Assembly: GCF_042681825.1 (NCBI RefSeq)
Contig: NZ_JBHUGH010000001.1
Location: forward strand, 1 to 64,000
Origin: Halodurantibacterium flavum
GTDB lineage: Bacteria > Pseudomonadota > Alphaproteobacteria > Rhodobacterales > Rhodobacteraceae
Direction: 5' to 3'
DNA: 64,000 nucleotides
Below are positions 38,014 through 46,741 of this stretch, piece after piece. The first letter of the stretch is position 1, and each line of letters starts with the position of its first letter. The notes under the pieces were generated by a model that saw only the letters and a list, made by a program, of their open reading frames with translations, ran no database searches and had not been told where the DNA came from. The position numbers and the translations under genes were made by a program.

Positions 38014-38911
38014 CTTGCGACAAATACACGGCCTTCATGCATAAGTCTCGCTGCCAGGGATTCCGAACAGCGTCAAATCGCTCCAGATCGACGTCAGCCG
38101 TTCACAACCGCTTGCACCCCATCCCGTCCGTTTCTCAAAATGGACGGCGAGTGACCCGTGACGGCATCCCATCCTTGTTCAAGGTCGATGGGTAGCCGCG
38201 TGTCGCGCTGTCCCTAAATCTGGCACATGGCGAGTTGGTCAGCGTTGGTTGCTCTTAAATGCGATATTTAGATGCCAGTATGTCGGCGCCTTTCGTCAGT
38301 TCGCAGAACAATCCGGTCAACTGCGGCAAGAAGACGAGGCTCCTTTTCAAACGCACGAAGCACGGCAACTCCTGCATACCCGTCGATGCCGACGCTGAAC
38401 ATTGCCGCTTGAACAGAGGCCGTGATTGAGCCGCGTCGAGTGCGGCAGGGCAGAAAAGTCTCACGTCGGGCCTGGGGCTTTGAAGGGCGAAGGCCACATC
38501 CGCGCGAACAGATCAGAGCCCTTGGCATACGTGACCACCAGCATGGCGCGCGGAAATCTGTTGGTTCAGTTGGATCTCACAGCGCTTTCAAGCAACACTG
38601 TCCCGCTTCGGCGCGACGCGCCAGCTTTTCGGGTGTTTGGTCGCCATCAGGCTTGACGACGATCGAAAGGAGCCGGTTGCCGCAATCTGGCAATCAAACG
38701 CCCATGCTTGCTGCCATTGCTTCACGTTATGGCGCGTAGTGAGCTGGGGCACGACTGGGACCTGCGCGTCATCAGGGCGTCGGTTTGCCCAAAGGTAAGA
38801 GATTGAACGAAACCGGTGGTCCCGCCCCACGTTGCGGCTGATGGCTTCGGCTGCCAGATGATACCCGTCTCATGGTGGGGGTGCCCTTCGCAATGTGTCG
38901 CGACTAATTCG
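38014..38911. other. intergenic stretch, probably decayed
   Basis: About 900 bases with only short frames. None has a clear start signal or motif. It leads into the IS66 relic and may include further transposon debris I cannot identify. Confidence 0.35.
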
Positions 38912-39690
38912 TTTCTCAGATCGTTGGGCGTCGAGATCTACGCGTCCGGTCATCGGCGATGGACTGAGGCCGCAAGGCGCGGGCAGTGGCTGATACGCTG
39001 GAGCCCAGTGCCACGGTGAATGCGGTCGCCGATCGATATGACATCCGGCCCAACCAACTCTCCGCCTGGCGACGGCTGCCGAAGCAGCGCAAGCTCGTGC
39101 TGCCTGCGGTCAAGGTCGAAGAGCCTGTATTTGCGCCGCTCGTCGTCCGCGATGAGGCCCAGAACACCGCGGGTCCGAAGGTGCCGATGGACGTGGCGCC
39201 GATCTTGATCATTCGAGGCACGGTTGTGATCGAGCTCGCGCATGATGCTCCGGCCATCTCGTGGCCGAGCTGAACCATGCCGTCCATGGAAAGCGATCCG
39301 AGAAACTGGGCGAGGATGAGCGGCAACTGGTCTTCGAGGACCTGGAAACGGCCATTGCCGAGGTCGAGAGCCGGGAGGATCAGGCTGCACCCTCCACGGC
39401 AACACCGCGCCGGTCACGTCATCGCAACCTCGGCCATCTGCCCGAGGACCTGCCGAGGATCGAGCGTGTCATCGAACCAGAAAACCTCGACTGCCCCTGT
39501 GGCTGTGGCCGGATGCACCGGATCGGTGAGGACCGAGCTGAGCGGCTGGACATCGTGCCGGCGCAGATCGGGGTGCTGGTCGACATCCGACCGAACTATG
39601 CTTGCCGCACCTGCTCGGACGGCGCCACTCAAGCCCTCGCCGCGCCGCGACTGATCGAGGGCGGGCCCTCCCGGATGCGCTGCGGCCTCT
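38912..39690 (+). pseudogene. IS66-family element relic (TnpA fused by deletion to TnpC fragment)
   Basis: The frame beginning near 38986 encodes ADTLEPSATVNAVADRYDIR and PNQLSAWRRLPKQRKLVLPA, the usual helix-turn-helix of the IS66 orfA protein; its first residues (HRRWTEAARR) are in another frame just upstream. It stops at 39273 without its normal end. The overlapping frame from 39261 continues with HGKRSEKLGEDE, RNLGHLPEDLPRIERVIEPE and CPCGCGRMHRIGEDRAERLD, which belong to the large IS66 transposase. That protein breaks after PRLIEGG. The middle gene (TnpB) is absent, so an internal deletion joined the two outer genes. Confidence 0.85.
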
Positions 39691-39889
39691 TCAACAGCTG
39701 GAAGCGGCCAATGTTCGTGCACGACCAGATCATCGTCTTTCTAGTGGCTCATCCACGATGTTCTTTTCGTAAGCTGCGAGAGCACCAGCCGCTGGAGGTT
39801 TGCAGCTGCTCGTCGCCAAGCACGTTCGGACCCAACTGCCTCGGCAGCCGTTGGGAAAGGAGATAAAACAGAACTGCAAGGTCCCACCG

Positions 39890-41071
39890 ATGTTACAGCA
39901 CTTGCCAATCGAGGACGTCATCATCCAGTTCACCGTGGTGATCCTCGCTTCGCTCGTGGTGCGCATCGGGTTCGAACGGACGCAGGTGCCCGGCCTCATC
40001 GGGCTGATCCTGCTGGGCATGATCATTGGTCCCGGCGGGTTGCAAGTTCTGCCACAGGAGCCCGTGGTCGAGCTCTTCGGCTCGATCGGCTTACTCTACA
40101 TCATGTTCATTGCCGGTGCAGAGATCGACCTGGACCTCGTCCAGGAGCGGAAGCAGGAGGCAATGTCGTTCGGCGCGATGGCCTTTGCCTTCACGTTCGC
40201 GCCCACCTTCGGTGTCGGGCTCCTCTTCGGGCTAGAGACGGCGGGTGCGCTGCTTCTGGCGGCGGCGCTCTCGTCACATACGCTTGTTGCCTACCCCATC
40301 ATCGGCCGCTTCGGACTGGCGGACCGGCGGCCCATCGTGGCGGCGACCGGAGGGACGCTGCTGACCGACACGGCGTCGCTTTTGGTGTTGGTCATCGTAA
40401 TACGCTCAGTGGGCGGTGAAGGCGGCGGGTCGTGGGTCGTCCCCATTGCCTCCCTGGTGGCAATGTCCGTGGTGGCGCTGCTCGTCGTGCCCCCAATCTC
40501 GCGCTTCGTTCTGGGATCCGAACTGAACACGCAGGCCGAAAAGGCACTGTTTCTTCTCGCGATGCTGCTGGTCCTGTCGGTTCTTGCGGAAGCCATCGGC
40601 ACCGAGGACATCCTGGGCGCCTTTCTGGCGGGACTCTGCCTGAACCGCGCCATGCACCGGCGCCACGATCTGAAACAGCATCTCGAATTCGTAGGCCAGA
40701 TGCTGTTCATCCCGTTCTTCTTCGTTGACACCGGGATGCGCCTGCGGCTCGACGCCTTGCAGGACCTGGTCACGTGGCTGCTGGCTCTGGGACTGGTGAC
40801 GGTTGTTCTTGTTGCAAAGGGAGGGGCGGCGATGGCGGCAACACGCTTCTTTGGGTACTCCCGAGCCGAGGGCTTCGCTGTTGCCAGCCTGTCCTTTCCG
40901 CAAGCCGCGGCGACCCTGGCCGTGATCGTCATCGGTCTTGAGCTTGAGCTCTTCGACGCCGATACGGCCGATGCCGTCATCATCGTGATCTTTCTGACCT
41001 GCCTGATCGGCCCTCTCCTGACCCGACACGCGGCCAAACGCATGGCCGACGATGCGTCAGCAGATCGCTAA
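39890..41071 (+). CDS. CPA2-family cation:proton antiporter
   Basis: A 393-residue membrane protein with about 12 hydrophobic segments, of the monovalent cation:proton antiporter-2 family (KefB/GerN-like). Family features are FERTQVPGLIGLILLGMIIG, the GSIGLLYIMFIAGAEIDLDL segment, AAALSSHTLVAYPII, the transport-site region GTLLTDTASLLVLVIV with its Asp, and EDILGAFLAGLCLNRAM. It lacks the C-terminal TrkA-N domain of full KefB. The start at 39890 has AAGG upstream and begins the first helix. It stands alone between two transposon relics, so it may be cargo. Transported ion unknown (Na+, K+ or both). Confidence 0.88.
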   Translation: MLQHLPIEDVIIQFTVVILASLVVRIGFERTQVPGLIGLILLGMIIGPGGLQVLPQEPVVELFGSIGLLYIMFIAGAEIDLDLVQERKQEAMSFGAMAFAFTFAPTFGVGLLFGLETAGALLLAAALSSHTLVAYPIIGRFGLADRRPIVAATGGTLLTDTASLLVLVIVIRSVGGEGGGSWVVPIASLVAMSVVALLVVPPISRFVLGSELNTQAEKALFLLAMLLVLSVLAEAIGTEDILGAFLAGLCLNRAMHRRHDLKQHLEFVGQMLFIPFFFVDTGMRLRLDALQDLVTWLLALGLVTVVLVAKGGAAMAATRFFGYSRAEGFAVASLSFPQAAATLAVIVIGLELELFDADTADAVIIVIFLTCLIGPLLTRHAAKRMADDASADR

Positions 41072-41742
41072 CGCACGCGAGCCGCCCAGGATCTCCGCTT
41101 GGTCCGCCGCCTGTGTCCACTCCGAGATGATCGTGGAAAGAACCTCTTCGGTGACAGATGCGCCCGATCCGCCCGGCAATTATCATCGCGCTCTGGCACA
41201 TCACCTCGGCCGGACCGCTTTCGAACTGAAGCTTGTCTCCTCCGTTGCACTGGCCCGGACGCGGGAGGCCCTGCACAACAGCTGGGACAAGATGATCCGA
41301 AGGACGCCCAAGTCATCCCTTACATGCTGGAGATCGTCGCGAACGGTTGGTTCCTGGCTTTCCTGGAGAAGTATCCCCGTCGCGCATGATCACCGTCATG
41401 GGTCGGGACACGTTCATCGCTAATGCATGTGGAGCTTGTTGGCCGCAAGGCGTCCAAGAGCACTTGCTTTCGGATATTTACGCAACAGCCGTCGGATCGG
41501 TTGGACTTCCGATTCCCGGATTCCGACGCTGTCCGTATGTTCCGCCTCGGAGCCGTGGAGGCAGCTCACTGACTTCGTAGATGATGTTCGGGCCTTTTGC
41601 TTGGAATTTGGGATCTCGTATTGAGGACGGTGAGGGCCGCCAGCGCGCGTTGCTATGGAAGAGATCAATTCTTGATGGCAGAGCCCGTCTGGGCAACCGT
41701 ATCAGGGCATCCGGCGCACCGGATGCCCCAGGATCTGCTGAC
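41072..41742. other. stretch with unassigned short frames
   Basis: About 670 bases. A plus-strand frame at 41099-41389 ends in VIPYMLEIVANGWFLAFLEK, which looks protein-like, but it has no start signal or family I recognise. The region borders a transposase relic and is likely debris. Confidence 0.35.
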
Positions 41743-42140
41743 CTAAGGAGCCAGAATTGCCCGACATAGGACGTTGTCGACATGGATGCCGCGCGGTTCG
41801 CCCCGAGCGGGCCACAGTACAGCACATTCGGGGTCAGCCAGCAGTTCTGCCTTGGGAGCCGCAGCACGCGTGAGGCACAAGGCCACGGACAGGCGAAACG
41901 GCGCCTCGAAGCTGACGTGGTATCCCGTCACCATGCGCGTGGCGCTCCCGCCGCAAGTAGTATCGCATCAGGTGATCTACGATGATGGCTACAACCTCGT
42001 CAGGCATCATGGCGGTTTCCGCCGGTCGACTACGTTTTCCGAGGAACAATAGCACTGGTCCGGCCGCCTCCTTCGGCAAGCCGCCGGACCCACCGCCAGA
42101 CCGTCGCCCGGCTTACGCCGGCGCCCAGATTGCATCAGGG
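41743..42140 (-). pseudogene. relic of a TniA/Mu-type DDE transposase
   Basis: Reading on the minus strand, a helix-turn-helix GVSRATVWRWVRRLAEGG near 42115-42060 is followed in another frame by LLFLGKRSRPAETAMMPDEV and YYLRRERHA, then by MVTGYHVSFEAPFRLSVALC ending at PRGIHVDNVL. The order (helix-turn-helix, linker, integrase core with the IDVxxRMVTGYH and LHxDNxxEF-like patterns) is that of TniA/Mu-type transposases. Frameshifts and a large internal deletion remove most of the catalytic core. Confidence 0.6.
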
Positions 42141-42295
42141 ATCCCGCTCTCAAGGCTGCCGGACCCGGATAGATAGACCTGAACCAAGGGCCGCAAGACC
42201 GACGCCCGGCGCCGATCCTTTGCGCCGATACCTCCGACTTCTTCGCTATCGGCTTGCATCGCCACCGATAGATAGACCAGCCCTGTGAACCCTGT

Positions 42296-42353
42296 GCCGC
42301 AGTATAGGGATGTGCCGGAGCTGCGAGTACGGCCTCGATCGGGACGATTTCCA
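42296..42353 (-). pseudogene. 58-bp fragment duplicated from the cluster 2 dppF-like gene
   Basis: These 58 bases match 31886-31943 inside the DppF-like gene with three differences by my count, and on the minus strand encode IVPIEAVLAAPAHPYTAA, the same domain start as in that gene. The flanks are unrelated. It may be the trace of a third Dpp gene or a small duplication. Confidence 0.75.
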
Positions 42354-42579
42354 ACAAGCGTCCCGGACGATGGCTCTGCCGCGACGCCGATCCGAACACG
42401 CTTTCCCAGCAGGAGCTCCGTCAACTCTGCCCGGGCCTCGATGCCACGCCGCGCAAATCGCCCGGCTTCCGGACGCGTGCGGCGGTGTTCAAGGCCGAAC
42501 TGCCGGGACGCGGCGACAGACCGGAGAAACTCTCCCCGGCAACCGGTGTCGCATTCGGGCTAGCGCAACCTCCTGCCCC

Positions 42580-43074
42580 CTATTCCAGCCGCGCGAGCCC
42601 CGCCGCCGCCGCATCCACCACGGCACCCGGCGGCTGGTCGATATCCACCCGCACCACCGCCTCGTCCCCGCCCGGGGGTTCCAGCGTCGCGAACTGGTCG
42701 CGCAGCATCGCCTCGCCGGTAAAGAAATGGCCCTTGCGCTGCCCCAGCCGCCCGGCCAGCAGCTCATACGAGCCGTCCAGATGCACGAAGACGAGGTCCG
42801 GCGCCCCCTGCCGCAGCCGGTCGCGATAGCGCCGCCGCAGGGCCGAACAGGCCAGCACCACCGGCCCACGTTCCGCCAGCAGACCGGCCAGCACCGAAAG
42901 CCAGCCCGCCCGGTCATCGTCGTTCAGCGGCTGGCCCGAGCACATCTTCTCGATGTTTCCGGCCGGGTGGTAATCGTCGCCATCGACAAAGGGAATGCCA
43001 AGCCGCGCCGCCAGATCCTGCCCGATCCGGCTCTTGCCGCAGCCCGAAACCCCCATGACCACGATCGACCGCAT
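42580..43074 (-). CDS. gntK: gluconokinase
   Basis: A 164-residue P-loop kinase of the GntK family, phosphorylating D-gluconate to 6-phosphogluconate with ATP. Walker A is GVSGCGKS (residues 9-16). The gluconate-binding and family signature DGDDYHPAGNIEKMCSGQPL with NDDDRAGWL follows, then ACSALRRRYRDRLRQG and the lid region GQRKGHFFTGEAMLRDQF. The start at 43074 begins the first strand; the longer frame upstream is Arg-rich and unlikely. It is separated from the gluconate-dehydrogenase-like genes at 45-49 kb by two cell-wall genes, but both concern gluconate. Confidence 0.95.
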   Translation of the reverse strand: MRSIVVMGVSGCGKSRIGQDLAARLGIPFVDGDDYHPAGNIEKMCSGQPLNDDDRAGWLSVLAGLLAERGPVVLACSALRRRYRDRLRQGAPDLVFVHLDGSYELLAGRLGQRKGHFFTGEAMLRDQFATLEPPGGDEAVVRVDIDQPPGAVVDAAAAGLARLE

Positions 43075-43261
43075 CCCTGCCCCCTGTTCCGCCCTTTTCC
43101 TGCCGCGCATCCTTGCCCGGCCGACGCCCGACGGCAAGCCTCCGCCGGCCCGGCCGGCGCCGTTTTGACCCCTTTCCCGGGGGCGCTATACCGTCGGGTC
43201 CGGGGGTACGGGCGCGCGCCCCGCGCAACGCGCCCGCCCTACACCAGAACAGGAAGACCAG

Positions 43262-43780
43262 ATGTCTCGCACCTTTCTCCGCCCGCTCTCGCTTGCGACG
43301 CTTCTGATGCTGCCGCTTCCCCTCGCTGCTCAGGAGACGGGTGCTCAAGAGACGGGTGCGCAGGGAACGGGTGCAGAGGACGCCGCCTGCGCCAATGCCA
43401 CGACGCAGGCCGATCTGACCGCCTGCGCGGGCGCGCGCCGCGACCGGGCCGATGCGCTTCTGAACGATGCCTATGCGCAGGCCGTCGCCGCAATGCGGGA
43501 CCTCGATGCCGATCCCGTGCAGCCGGGCGCCCAGCCCCTCGCCGCCGAAGAGACCCTGCGCGCCGCCCAACGCGCCTGGATCGCCTATCGCGACGCCGCC
43601 TGCGAGGCCGAGGGGCTGCGCCATGCGGGGGGCTCGATCCGCTCCATGATGATCCTCGATTGCCACACCCGCCTGACCGAGGCCCGCACCGCCGACCTGC
43701 GCTTCCTGCTTTCGCCCGATCAGGGCGGCGGGATGGAGGGGCCGGCGCTCAACCGCAGCCCGGGCGTCACGCCCGGCTGA
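43262..43780 (+). CDS. LprI-like (DUF1311) secreted protein
   Basis: A 172-residue protein with a Sec signal peptide (FLRPLSLATLLMLPLPLAAQ) and a LprI/DUF1311 domain: a first Cys in CANATTQADLTACAGA, the helix DRADALLNDAYAQAVAAM, the Trp of AQRAWIAYRDAACEAEG and Cys in MMILDCHTRLTEARTADL. The four Cys could form two disulfides. Between signal and domain is a short repeat (QETGAQETGAQGTGAE). Some LprI proteins inhibit lysozyme; the lytic transglycosylase gene follows 160 bases downstream on the same strand, which fits a cell-wall role. Confidence 0.82.
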   Translation: MSRTFLRPLSLATLLMLPLPLAAQETGAQETGAQGTGAEDAACANATTQADLTACAGARRDRADALLNDAYAQAVAAMRDLDADPVQPGAQPLAAEETLRAAQRAWIAYRDAACEAEGLRHAGGSIRSMMILDCHTRLTEARTADLRFLLSPDQGGGMEGPALNRSPGVTPG

Positions 43781-43942
43781 TCCGGTCCCGGCCCCCTCCC
43801 CGCACCTGACTCCCCCCGCCTGATCCCTTTGTGAACGGGCGCCGGGCGCGCGGCGGGCCGGTTTGGCTTTTGATCCACCCGCCCCGCGCGCTAGACTGTC
43901 ACCTGCAGAGAAGAACAGCAGACAAGACCAAAGGGACAGGCC

Positions 43943-45229
43943 ATGCAGGATCAACCGTTTTCCATTCCCCCGCGCCGTGCGGGCGCGCTGTCGCGCCGGA
44001 CGGTCGGGCTCGGGCTTCTGGCGACCGCGCTTTCCGCCTGCGCCGGCGGGGTCCTTCCGGGGGCGGGCAGCAGCCCCCGCGCGCCCGAGATGCAGTTCCG
44101 CCCCGCCCCGAACCCCGGCTGGGACCGCTGGGTCGCATCCTTCCGCAGCCGCGCCGCCGCGCAGGGGATCAGCACCGCGACGCTCGACCGGGCGTTTCAG
44201 GGCGCGGGCTTTCTGCCCGATGTGGTGGACCGCGACCGCAACCAGACCGAGTTCACCCGCAGCCTCGAGGATTACCTCGCCATCGCCGCCTCGGACGAAC
44301 GCGTCGCCAATGGCCGGGCCGAGTTGCAGCGCCACCGCGCCACCCTTGCCGCGATCGAGGCCCGCTATGGCGTCGAGGCCCATGTCGTCACCGCGATCTG
44401 GGGGATGGAAAGCTCCTACGGCACGCGGCGCGGCACTGTCCCGGTGATTTCGGCGCTTTCGACGCTCGCCTATGACGGGCGGCGGGGCGCGTTCTTTGAA
44501 CAGCAGCTGGTGGCGGCGCTGCGCATCCTGCAATCGGGCGATATCGCCCCGGAACGGATGACCGGCAGCTGGGCCGGCGCGATGGGCCACACGCAGTTCA
44601 TCCCCACCTCTTACCTGCAATATGCGGTGGATTTCACCGGCGACGGGCGGCGCGACATCTGGTCGGACGATCCGACCGACGCACTGGCCTCGGCGGCGGC
44701 CTATCTCTCGCGCTCGGGCTGGCGGCGGGGCGAGCCCTGGGGGGTCGAGGTGCGCCTGCCGCAGGGCTTCAACGCCGGCCTTGCGGGGCGGCGCAGCACC
44801 CGCAGCGTGGCCGACTGGACGGCGCAGGGCGTGCGCGACATGGACGGGCGCCCCGCGGGCGATTACGGCCCGGCCTCGGTCATCATCCCGCAGGGGCTCG
44901 CGGGCCCGGCCTTCATGACCTTCCGCAACTTCACCGTCATCACCCGCTACAACAATGCCGAGAATTACGTCATCGGCGTCGGCCACCTCTCGGACAGGCT
45001 GCGGGGCGGCCCGCCGATCCGGGGCAGCTTTCCGCCCGATGCGGCCGGCATGACCCGCGCAGACCGGCAAGAGCTTCAGCGCCGGCTGACAGCGGCGGGC
45101 TTCGACACGCAAGGAACCGATGGCGTGATCGGCCCGAACACCCGCAGCGCGATCCGCGCCTATCAGGCCCGCAGCGGCCTGCCGCAAACGGGCGAGCCGT
45201 CGCGCGAATTGCTGGCCCGTCTCCGGTAA
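43943..45229 (+). CDS. lytic murein transglycosylase (MltB-like, SLT_2 plus PG-binding domain)
   Basis: A 428-residue periplasmic enzyme that cleaves peptidoglycan glycan strands with 1,6-anhydro ring formation. A lipoprotein-type signal (GLGLLATALSAC, Cys33) leads to the SLT_2 domain: WVASFRSRAAAQGISTATLD, AIWGMESSYGTRRG with catalytic Glu156, GAMGHTQFIPTSYL, and YNNAENYVIGVGHLSDRL. A C-terminal peptidoglycan-binding domain (residues about 365-428) has LQRRLTAAGFDTQGTDGVIG and RSAIRAYQARSGLP. It follows the LprI-like gene. Confidence 0.94.
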   Translation: MQDQPFSIPPRRAGALSRRTVGLGLLATALSACAGGVLPGAGSSPRAPEMQFRPAPNPGWDRWVASFRSRAAAQGISTATLDRAFQGAGFLPDVVDRDRNQTEFTRSLEDYLAIAASDERVANGRAELQRHRATLAAIEARYGVEAHVVTAIWGMESSYGTRRGTVPVISALSTLAYDGRRGAFFEQQLVAALRILQSGDIAPERMTGSWAGAMGHTQFIPTSYLQYAVDFTGDGRRDIWSDDPTDALASAAAYLSRSGWRRGEPWGVEVRLPQGFNAGLAGRRSTRSVADWTAQGVRDMDGRPAGDYGPASVIIPQGLAGPAFMTFRNFTVITRYNNAENYVIGVGHLSDRLRGGPPIRGSFPPDAAGMTRADRQELQRRLTAAGFDTQGTDGVIGPNTRSAIRAYQARSGLPQTGEPSRELLARLR

Positions 45230-45251
45230 AACCCTGCCCCGGATGGGAAAA

Positions 45252-45273
45252 GGGGGCGGCCCGCGCCGCCCCC
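45252..45273. terminator. GC-rich hairpin between convergent genes
   Basis: GGGGGCGGC and GCCGCCCCC form a perfect 9-bp stem with a CCGC loop, 22 bases after the transglycosylase stop. The trailing sequence is only weakly U-rich. It may serve the plus-strand gene and, in reverse, the cytochrome gene ending at 45350. Confidence 0.55.
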
Positions 45274-45349
45274 TCCTTCCGCGGATGCGAAGCCTTGCTT
45301 CACCGCTGCTTCCGCGCAAGCTGATCCCCTCGCCCGGGCCGCCCGCCCC

Positions 45350-46729
45350 CTACTGGGTTTCCGGCTCAGGCGGCGGATCCGGCATCGCCTCGGGCTCCTC
45401 GCCGCGCAGATCGGCCACGTCCTCCGCGCTGACCGCATCGGCCCGGTTCGACCAGGCGGTCCGCAGCCATGTGGCAAGCTCGGCCACCTCCTCGTCGCTC
45501 AACCTGTGGGCAAAGCCCGGCATCCGGATCCGTTTCGGCCGCGCCTCGGTCGAGGGCAGCGCATCCCCGTAAAGGATCATGTGGACCAGCCCCGCCGGTT
45601 CAGGCGCCGTCACCAGATGGTTGCCGTCCAGTTCGGGAAAGACCTCATCCGCGCCGCGCCCGTCGACGAAATGGCAGGCGTTGCAATTGTCGAGATAGAG
45701 CCGCGCCCCAAGGCTCATCCCCGGATCGGCCGAGGTCAGCATGACCGAGGTCTCGTTCTCCGCCAGCCGCTCGAAGGCGGTGACATCGGGCTCCTGCAGC
45801 GGGGCGGGTTCGCCCGCCGCCGGTCCCCCCGACCCGATATGGCGCAGATAGGTCGCAATCGCCGTGATATCGTCCCCGGTCAGGTGCTGGAGCGAATCCT
45901 CGACCACCAGCGCCATCTCGCCCACCATGCTCGCATGGGCATTGCGCCCCGTGGACAGGATCAGTTCCAGCTGCTCCTGCGACCAGCGTTGCGGCGGGCT
46001 GTCGGGCGCGCGCAGGTTCGGGGCGGTCCAGCCCTCGATCATGCCGCCGGTCAGGAAATTGTCGTCCCGCGCGGTGGTGCCGTCCTGCGCATACCAGGCG
46101 GTGCGCGGGCTGTGGCAGGCGCCGCAATGGCCCGGCCCCTCGACGATATAGGCGCCGCGGTTAAGCACATCATCCTCAAAGGGCGGCTCCCACCCCGCCT
46201 CGGGGAGCGATATCCATTTCCACGCACGGATGCCCCAGCGCTGATCGAACGGAAAGGGCAACTCGTTTTCGGGGATCTCGTTGCGGGTCGCGGGCACCTC
46301 TTCCATGAAATACCGGTACATCGCCCGCACATCGGTTTCCGAGATCAGGCGATAATTGTCATAGGGCATCGCGGGATAAAGATGCGCCCCGTCCTGCCGC
46401 ACCCCATCGTAAAGCGCCGCGCGGAATTCATCGAGGCTGTAGGTCCCGATGCCCGTTTCCGGGTCGGGCGTGATGTTCGATGAATAGATCGTGCCGAACG
46501 GGCTTTCGATCGGGCGGCCGCCCGCGAACTGCTCGCCATCCTCGGCGGTGTGGCAGGCCGCGCAATCGCCCAGCCGCATCGCATAATATCCCTCGCCCTC
46601 GGCCGGTTCCCAATCGGCGGCCAGCGCCTGTTGCGGCCCGGATGTCTGCGGCGGCACAAGGATGAAGGCCGCAAGGCCCACCAGTCCCAGAACCACCAGC
46701 ACGCCAAGGATGCGGAGAAACCGTTTCAT
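45350..46729 (-). CDS. triheme cytochrome c subunit of a membrane sugar/gluconate dehydrogenase
   Basis: A 459-residue cytochrome with an N-terminal membrane anchor (ILGVLVVLGLVGLAAFILVP) and three heme c sites: CAACH at 56-60, CGACH at 202-206 and CNACH at 349-353. The spacing and segments such as GGRPIESPFGTIYSSNITPD, YPAMPYDNYRLI and ELATWLRTAWSN are those of the cytochrome subunit of gluconate 2-dehydrogenase, sorbitol and alcohol dehydrogenases. It carries electrons from the flavin subunit to ubiquinone. It is the third gene after the small and GMC subunits, 12 bases from the latter. The C-terminus is acidic and Pro-rich. Confidence 0.94.
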   Translation of the reverse strand: MKRFLRILGVLVVLGLVGLAAFILVPPQTSGPQQALAADWEPAEGEGYYAMRLGDCAACHTAEDGEQFAGGRPIESPFGTIYSSNITPDPETGIGTYSLDEFRAALYDGVRQDGAHLYPAMPYDNYRLISETDVRAMYRYFMEEVPATRNEIPENELPFPFDQRWGIRAWKWISLPEAGWEPPFEDDVLNRGAYIVEGPGHCGACHSPRTAWYAQDGTTARDDNFLTGGMIEGWTAPNLRAPDSPPQRWSQEQLELILSTGRNAHASMVGEMALVVEDSLQHLTGDDITAIATYLRHIGSGGPAAGEPAPLQEPDVTAFERLAENETSVMLTSADPGMSLGARLYLDNCNACHFVDGRGADEVFPELDGNHLVTAPEPAGLVHMILYGDALPSTEARPKRIRMPGFAHRLSDEEVAELATWLRTAWSNRADAVSAEDVADLRGEEPEAMPDPPPEPETQ

Positions 46730-46741
46730 GCCCGTTCCTCC

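Noticed and set aside
42914..45319. Minus-strand open frame of 801 codons
   Set aside because: Antisense to the LprI-like and transglycosylase genes; composition is His/Arg/Gly-rich without hydrophobic core.
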